64,000 nucleotides of DNA from Pomphorhynchus laevis (lineage: Eukaryota > Acanthocephala > Palaeacanthocephala > Echinorhynchida > Pomphorhynchidae), in assembly GCA_012934845.2 (NCBI GenBank), contig WNNJ02001228.1, positions 1 to 64,000 on the forward strand, in the 5' to 3' direction. The notes beneath the pieces were generated by a model that saw only the letters and a program-made list of their open reading frames with translations, ran no database searches and had not been told where the DNA came from. This document shows, one piece after another, positions 59,301 through 64,000 of the stretch. Each line of letters opens with the position of its first letter. The first letter of the stretch is position 1. A program made the position numbers and the translations under genes.

Positions 59301-62300
59301 TAATATTAACGTCAAAATTAATAGCAAATGCTTGGAAACATTTTAGTTTTCGATGCATTCAATATATTTGTAAGTACAAATTTAAAGCATTGAGCTACAC
59401 TTGGCATCTTAGATTTAAATCTAAGATTTACATGCAAATTTATGAAATACAAACCGTAACTAATTTTTGCCTACAACAAAATGTTTAATAATACAACTTT
59501 ATTCAACAAATAAACGACGCATATTTCGGGCTGTTAAATATATATATTGGAATATAATCTAGATATAATCCAGTTAAATATAATCTAGATTTGAATATTC
59601 ACGATTTAAAGAACTATTCTATTTTAGCTGTTATCTCACTTCAAGCATCTACTTAAGATGAAATTATCGTATTTTATAAATTTTATTTGAAAAAAAACCT
59701 ATTATTTCACGATCTTTAAGATGTAATATATCATGTTATATGATAGCACACTTCCTCGATATCATCATCATCAGTATATGTTGTCATAATATGGTAATAC
59801 AGTTGATATTCGTTTAACGGTATTTTATGCCATGATTTTGTATCATTATGCGTTTAATATTGTTTTCCATAGTTTTAATATTCTATTTTTGTTTATAAAA
59901 GGAAAATAAAATATTTTATGAAATTTTATGAAATTTGATTTCATAAAATCAAATTGTAAATGAGATACAATTAATAGTATTGATGAAGTGCTTTACCCAT
60001 TGGCTTTTCCTCAAGCATCCAAATATAAGCATAAAAGCATTGTAATACTGGCGTAGGAAATACCTCCTTTGGAGACTCTGAATAATCTACTGATAAGATT
60101 GGTATGGAAAACGCATCCGTCCACTCTCGTAGATAAGTCTGCGAAACATAAATATAATAGGATTAAAAGATTAATATAATATGGTTGAAGGATTACTAGG
60201 ATTAAATAATTATTTAAAAAACTAGAAATAAAGCGGTATATAGTCATAAAACTTTTAATTGTAACAATGAATTCACAAGTACATGAACTTTAAATTATAC
60301 AAATATAATTTTATATAAGTGATATAAATTTATATATATTTACTTATAAGTTATATAAGTAAATGAAGTTTTATCTTTTATATATCACAATATCCATGAA
60401 AACAAGTGTGTGCCACCGTATTTCACTAATTTTAAATTTAATAGAATTTTATTTTTAACACAATTAAATTCGTAGTCTAAATACGGTGTAAATTGTTTGA
60501 TGTTTCAATCAAAATCCTTGCTAAATGCGAGCACAATTAAAATAAAGAAATATCAATAGTAATAAATATTAATACTAAAATATTAACTTTTGCACACCGA
60601 ATTATTATATTCATAAGCATAGGTAACACATATCAATACCAATAAATTTACAAAACTAAAGACTTCACATTTTAGCATTTTTTAAATTTGTAAAATTTTT
60701 AGAATTTTACAAATACTAGTGCTAATAGAAGGAGATTTAGCTTTCGAGTTTATTTATTACAAATATACCATAAGTTATATGCAAGTTTTAGATTAAAGAT
60801 GACCTGACTACAACACCAATTCAAATTCAAAATTCTTTATTTTAAATATTTATAAATGATTTTGTAAATTTAGCATTTATTTACTTTATTAAGATATCAC
60901 CTTGATATTAATATATTATATTTTATATTTTTATTGGTTAACATTTTTATTAATATTTAATATAGAAAATAATATATATTTAAATATAAAAAATTTATAT
61001 TTTTAATTAAATCAAATTGACAAAACTTTATCTAGTGTTTAAACTATAAATAAATAAAAGCAGAATCAAATTAAACTTAAATAAAACTAAAAATATTACA
61101 AATAAAATTGAAATATATTTAAATATTAAATTTAAACCAACTTAAGCAAAAAGGAAAGGTTAAATAAGCTATTAAAAACATACACATTTATTTCTTATTT
61201 TGGCATCTTTTTACTTTTCGTGGAACGAAGACATTCATGTTGTTTATTCAAAAAAATCTCCTCAGGAGAGTTTTTGCGTATAAATCTCCTGAAAATTTAT
61301 TCACCCCTAAAATGAAAAATGTCAAAGAAAATATAATCAGGAGCAATAAAAGAAAGGAAAAGATGGCTTATGAAGGATATTTCTATACTAATAGGTAGTG
61401 TAGAAACACTACCTAATAGTGTTTAGGTAGTGAAGCAATATTATACACTATTAGGTAGTGCTTAGGTAGTGTTTAGGTAGTGAAGCAATATTATACACTA
61501 TTAGATAGTGCTTAGGTAGTGTTTAGGTAGTTAAGCAATTTAGGTAATCAGTAGCAATAAAGGAAAGGGGAAAGGGGGGAAAGGGGGAACAAAGCTCAAA
61601 GCAAGTATCCTTTTTATGATTATATTTTTATGATTACATTATTACAAACTTTATTGCTCCTGATTACCTAAATTGCTTCACTACCTAAACACTACCTAAT
61701 AGTGTATAATATTGATTCACTACCTAAATACTATTAGGTAGTGTTTCTACACTACCTAATAGTGTAGAAATATCTTTCATAAGCTATATTTTCCTTTATT
61801 GCTCCTGATTATATTTTCTTTGACATTATTCATTTTAGGAGTTAATAAATTTTCAGGAGATTTATACGCAAAAAATCTCCAGAGGAGATTTTTGCGCTCA
61901 ACGAAAATCAAGCAATTAATTTCTTTAAAAGTTAAATCATGAAATAAAATCAACCAATTAATTTCTTTAAAATTTATAATACAAATCCTGATATTTTATT
62001 ATTTTTATCTCTTCATTCGTATGATGGGACTATTAATCAATTAATAGTCGTATGAAATTATTAATGAATAATAATTATTTATTAATAATTTATTGATAAA
62101 TTAATAAATTTTATTAATTTATTAATTAGATATTAATAAAATTATTTAGGAAATAATTATTTAAAAAATTATTATAAATATATCTATTAAAATTATAGTT
62201 AAAATTAAAATGCAATTGATATATTGGCAGTACGCAAATGATATGAAATACAGCACTGACCTCGTGTGTGCTAGACCATTCGGCGATGAAACCACCACCA

Positions 62301-62631
62301 TGAATATGAAACATGATTGTCTTAGGCGGTGAAGTTGAATACAACATATCGCTTGGCATAGAACTTTTATTAATGTTTAATGCACCCTTTTAAATTGAAT
62401 AAAAACTGAATTAGTGGAATGCGGGTGTTACAAAATTCGAATTATTACCAATGTTTCTTGCATAATATATTTTGAGATTAACTTGACTCTGACTGGTTGA
62501 CCTTTTTCCAAACGGATATGACTTATTTTACACGATTTGGAGCGATTATTTGGGCTGATGTAAATTGCTAAGGAGGGAAGGGTGTAGAACGTATTTAAAG
62601 CAACGGTTTGTTGTTGATATCTTGCAACATA
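50155..62631 (-). CDS. LIPE: Hormone-sensitive lipase, seven 3'-terminal exons (gene level)
   Basis: Exons, in transcript order: 62631-62449, 62386-62261, 60138-59997, 59052-58834, 55783-55746, 55293-55141 and 50367-50155. All introns are GT-AG, codon phases agree at every junction, and the joined frame is 357 residues with a single stop. The family hydrolyses di- and triacylglycerols and cholesteryl esters at lipid droplets. The alpha/beta-hydrolase core is complete: oxyanion loop HIHGGGF, nucleophile elbow GDSAGG (Ser), acid DPLLDD (Asp) and HGF (His). The stretch between the Ser exon and the Asp exon is only about 60 residues, far shorter than the regulatory insert of vertebrate HSL, so the phosphorylation module is probably reduced. 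The HSL N-terminal domain should be encoded upstream, beyond 64000. Introns 4 and 6 carry large repeat insertions. Confidence 0.9.
50730..51010. other. GC-richer block in lipase intron 6, unidentified
   Basis: About 280 bp clearly richer in GC than the intron around it, including AGTTGAGTACCTACATGGCC and CACACTGTGAGATCACACTG. No frame and no second copy in the window. It could be a SINE-like insertion or a structured RNA, but I cannot tell. Confidence 0.35.
51845..52525 (+). repeat. Inverted-pair repeat 1: REL endonuclease fragment plus RT scrap, in lipase intron 6
   Basis: Matches 57172-57850 in reverse complement over about 680 bp, with few differences. Its first 490 bp derive from the same endonuclease family as 46158-46640. 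The reading is IIRMALSSA, LEPVGLCRNDDKRPDGGTLV, then SQRLIVAVHRGNGG near 52250, with several frame breaks. The expected acidic residue after IW is Asn. The last 150 bp are a scrap of the RT family seen at 3.1-4.2 kb. The order, endonuclease before RT, is the reverse of a normal element, so this is a mosaic. Confidence 0.8.
53547..53662 (+). repeat. Direct repeat in lipase intron 6, copy 1
   Basis: Contains GATTTCTTTTTAAGCGCACC and CTAACATATCTAAAAGGTTT. Copy 2 at about 54750-54884 has the same words plus an 18-20 bp extra segment (GACTGATGTAGTCATG). Function unknown. Confidence 0.7.
54750..54884 (+). repeat. Direct repeat in lipase intron 6, copy 2
   Basis: Same orientation and ends as 53547-53662, with a short internal insertion. 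The spacing of about 1.2 kb suggests a local duplication. Confidence 0.7.
55141..55293 (-). CDS. LIPE: Lipase exon before the catalytic Asp
   Basis: 51 codons, phase 0 to 0. The acceptor is TTTTCTTAG/ACAGTG and the donor is TTTTTT/GTAAGT. It reads TVLRKLTEDYNSQLLFDL and NNFLASPVYASDEHLAKFPN, matching the HSL pattern NP-x-x-SP-L-A-D-x-x-L-x-x-LP. It holds the shortened equivalent of the regulatory region. Confidence 0.88.
55746..55783 (-). CDS. LIPE: Lipase 38-nt microexon
   Basis: The acceptor ATATTATTTAAG precedes CCTATTTTGG, and the donor GGTCAG/GTAAGA is near-consensus. It encodes A-YFGLISANNEGQ once the split codon is completed. The phase (enters after one base, leaves at phase 0) is exactly what the flanking exons require. 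It corresponds to the residues after the SxCVSAYAG region of vertebrate HSL. Confidence 0.75.
56560..57245 (-). repeat. Tandemly duplicated segment with RT scraps in lipase intron 4
   Basis: Sequence at about 56560-56755 recurs at about 57035-57245, with shared TACATCACAATATTAACG and ATATGTATTTATATTTTGAA. Both units run into the same RT-family scrap (CTTTTGTCTGTTCTAAAAAT). The right unit merges with the inverted endonuclease repeat. Confidence 0.65.
57172..57850 (-). repeat. Inverted-pair repeat 2: REL endonuclease fragment plus RT scrap, in lipase intron 4
   Basis: Reverse-orientation twin of 51845-52525. The best frame (57911-57603) reads RHTRYSELNHIIRMALSSAG, then LEPVGLCRNDDKRPDGGTLV and KILIWNAICIKP, and then breaks. 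It differs from its twin by a 3-nt change near 57780 and scattered substitutions. It lies on the same strand as the lipase gene, while its twin lies on the opposite strand. Confidence 0.8.
58834..59052 (-). CDS. LIPE: Lipase exon with GDSAGG nucleophile elbow
   Basis: 219 bp. The acceptor is TTTTATTTCAG/GT and the donor is AAAG/GTTAGA. It reads WTGDNIVFVGDSAGGNIVTA, then RVPDQLFLFYPALN, SPSRLVGLIDPVL and MLACLK. The serine in GDSAGG is the catalytic nucleophile. It ends one base into the next codon. Confidence 0.93.
59997..60138 (-). CDS. LIPE: Lipase exon with VDYS motif
   Basis: 142 bp. The acceptor is TTTCGCAG before ACTTATC and the donor is CCAATGG/GTAAAG. It reads TYLREWTDAFSIPILSVDYS, then ESPKEVFPTPVLQCFYAYIW, matching the HSL pattern S-I-DYS-x-P-x-x-FP. 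It ends with one base of a split Gly codon that is completed by GT at the start of the next exon. Confidence 0.92.
61217..61920. repeat. Large fold-back element with internal AGGTAGTG repeats, in lipase intron 2
   Basis: The left arm (AAATCTCCTCAGGAGAG, TTTTTGCGTATAAATCTCCT, then ATTCACCCCTAAAATGAAAA) is repeated inverted at 61790-61910. The inner part carries several copies of CACTACCTAATAGTGT and AGGTAGTGTTTAGGTAGTG in both orientations, with an AAAGGGGG-rich centre near 61563-61592. The whole can fold into one long imperfect hairpin. GTGGAACGAAGA at 61219 also occurs near 57880. No frame is present. Confidence 0.75.
62261..62386 (-). CDS. LIPE: Lipase exon with oxyanion-hole motif
   Basis: 42 codons, phase 0 to 0. 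It starts GALNINKSSMPSDMLY and ends KTIMFHIHGGGFIAEW-SSTHE. HGGG supplies the oxyanion hole of HSL-type esterases. The donor CACGAG/GTCAGT is strong. Confidence 0.9.
62449..62631 (-). CDS. LIPE: Lipase exon 1 of those seen
   Basis: 61 codons, phase 0 to 0. The acceptor is TTATTTCAAAG before TATGTTGCAAG and the donor is ACATTG/GTAATA. It reads YVARYQQQTVALNTFY and later RLEKGQPVRVKLIS, comparable to the HSL stretch just before the catalytic domain (VRVKLIS against vertebrate VSVRLIS, from memory). It is followed by a very short 62-bp intron. Confidence 0.8.
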
Positions 62632-64000
62632 CTTTGAAATAAAAATATTAAATATATATTACACCAGTAATAATAGAATTGGTAATAAAAATATTTATCC
62701 AACGTTAGCGATATGTGCTTTGTAATAAATTTAATTTAAATTAATTATCACTAAAATGCATCATGTGGTAAAAGAGACGATAAGATTAAAACTGTTTTAT
62801 GTTTCAGCAACGAGAATAATCATAATTGTGAATAAAATATATTTATGTTTTTAAACGAATATCAACAAATCGTTACATCCGTCGGCACTAAAAATTTAAA
62901 AAGTGGACATTATTTGCTAATAAGTAAATTTAAAAAGAAACAATCCACAATCCTTACACCATGAAATTTAATTGCAGAGCAGAAAATATGATAATAATTG
63001 TTTTACAAAACAATTATATAGATTAATGTAAAATTATTTTTTGGATATTTTAATCCGTTGGATATAAAAATATCGATATCATTACTAACTTATAAATTGC
63101 TATTGAATTAATGATTGGGATATTTGACTCGAATTTCTGATATATGTTTCTTAAAAGTATACATTATTTTATGTAAGAAGATTTATATTATATTAAAAAA
63201 TCAAAAATAATGTATAAATTAATAATTTATATAATTAAAAAATACATATTAATTATTACTTAAATTTATTATTTTAAATATAAAATTAATTTATTTATAT
63301 TTGATTGATATTTTTGATAAATGCTTTTATTCTTACGTTTTATTATTATTTTTATTATTTGTTGAATAAATAGCAGAGCAGTTAGTTGTAAATTGTATCA
63401 TAATATCAAAATATTTAAAGGCAGTCTAAATTGATAACCTATGAAATAAAGATATATTTTAGAAGTAATTAAATGTTGTTTATAAATATGTCGGTTATGT
63501 TGTTTAATATGTCGTTATTAATGTCGTTAATATAAGCGTATTAATTTAAGTGGTTTGGAATATTTAATATATTTATAAAAGCATAAAACGAGATTAATTT
63601 TAAAGTAAATCAAACTAAAAAAAACTTTTAATCAAAGTAAATTTTTAAGTAAATCAAACTTTTAAATTGTAATGTTAAATTCACACTACACTTTATAGAA
63701 ATAAATGGAATAATTTGAGTCAATTAAAAAGATATATCAAATAAAAAATTTCATAAAAATTCAAATAAATTATAATTTATTTAAAATTCAAATAATTTAA
63801 TATTACCTGCGTTAATTTACAAATGAAATGCAATGAAGGATTTCATTTATTTAGAAACACATCTAACTGTTAAAGAAACATTATATAAATTAAACATAAA
63901 AGCTTTGTAAAACTTGATTAACAAACAGTTGATAACGCGTAAATAATTTTTATTTAAACTAAAACAGATTAAATAAGAAATTAATAAAGCTATAGCCAGA
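62632..64000. other. AT-rich intron or upstream part of the lipase gene, no exon seen
   Basis: No further lipase exon could be supported on the minus strand here. The remaining upstream exons, including the N-terminal domain, are expected beyond the window. Very AT-rich runs fill 63170-63320. Confidence 0.5.

Noticed and set aside
63786-63880. GT donor after AACGCAG and acceptor TTTCTTTAACAG as an upstream lipase exon
   Set aside because: All three frames contain stops, so at most it could be untranslated leader.

Overview
The window is a strongly AT-rich stretch of a eukaryotic, metazoan genome, most likely an arthropod or other invertebrate. The evidence is spliceosomal introns with GT-AG borders (62 bp to about 4.8 kb), an animal-type hormone-sensitive lipase gene, an EF-hand calcium-binding gene, and a repeat load typical of invertebrates (LINEs with two ORFs, a Penelope-like element, fold-back MITEs). 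The species cannot be named from sequence alone. Most of the window is repeat or intergenic DNA.

Layout. 1-9.9 kb: AT-rich DNA bracketed by a long inverted repeat (about 1.18-1.64 and 7.94-8.39 kb), with a broken reverse-transcriptase relic (3.1-4.2 kb) and small dispersed repeats. 9.95-10.46 kb: three tandem copies of a 170-bp unit with hammerhead-like secondary structure. 10.66-11.25 kb: an inverted pair of short repeats with a Pol III B-box-like word. 11.4-31.9 kb: a visibly more GC-rich block made almost wholly of six copies of one LINE family (ORF1 with zinc knuckles, ORF2 with endonuclease and reverse transcriptase). Five lie on the minus strand and one on the plus strand. The copy at 27.9-31.85 kb is the best preserved. 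A GIY-YIG scrap of a Penelope-like element sits at about 15.0 kb. 31.9-38.4 kb: gene-poor DNA with fold-back MITEs and one possible unassigned exon.

38.5-39.2 kb: an uninterrupted gene for a protein with four canonical EF-hands and a Ser/Thr-rich N-terminal extension. 39.85-40.57 kb: three adjacent copies of a short AT-rich repeat. 40.64-43.54 kb: a young Penelope-like element made of two head-to-head copies whose 987-bp shared arms are of exactly equal length. 45.9-49.6 kb: an orphan R2-like restriction-type endonuclease fragment, a 242-bp tandem array and a TIR element.

50.2-62.6 kb: the last seven exons of a hormone-sensitive lipase gene on the minus strand. I assembled them from splice sites, codon phase and catalytic motifs. 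They encode 357 residues with the HGGG oxyanion hole, the GDSAGG nucleophile, and the acid (DPLLDD) and histidine (HGF) of the triad. The upstream exons lie beyond the right edge. Two near-identical inverted copies (about 680 bp) of another endonuclease fragment sit in introns 4 and 6 and flank two internal exons, one of them a 38-nt microexon.

No rRNA, tRNA, CRISPR, LTR retrovirus or capsid-bearing element was found.
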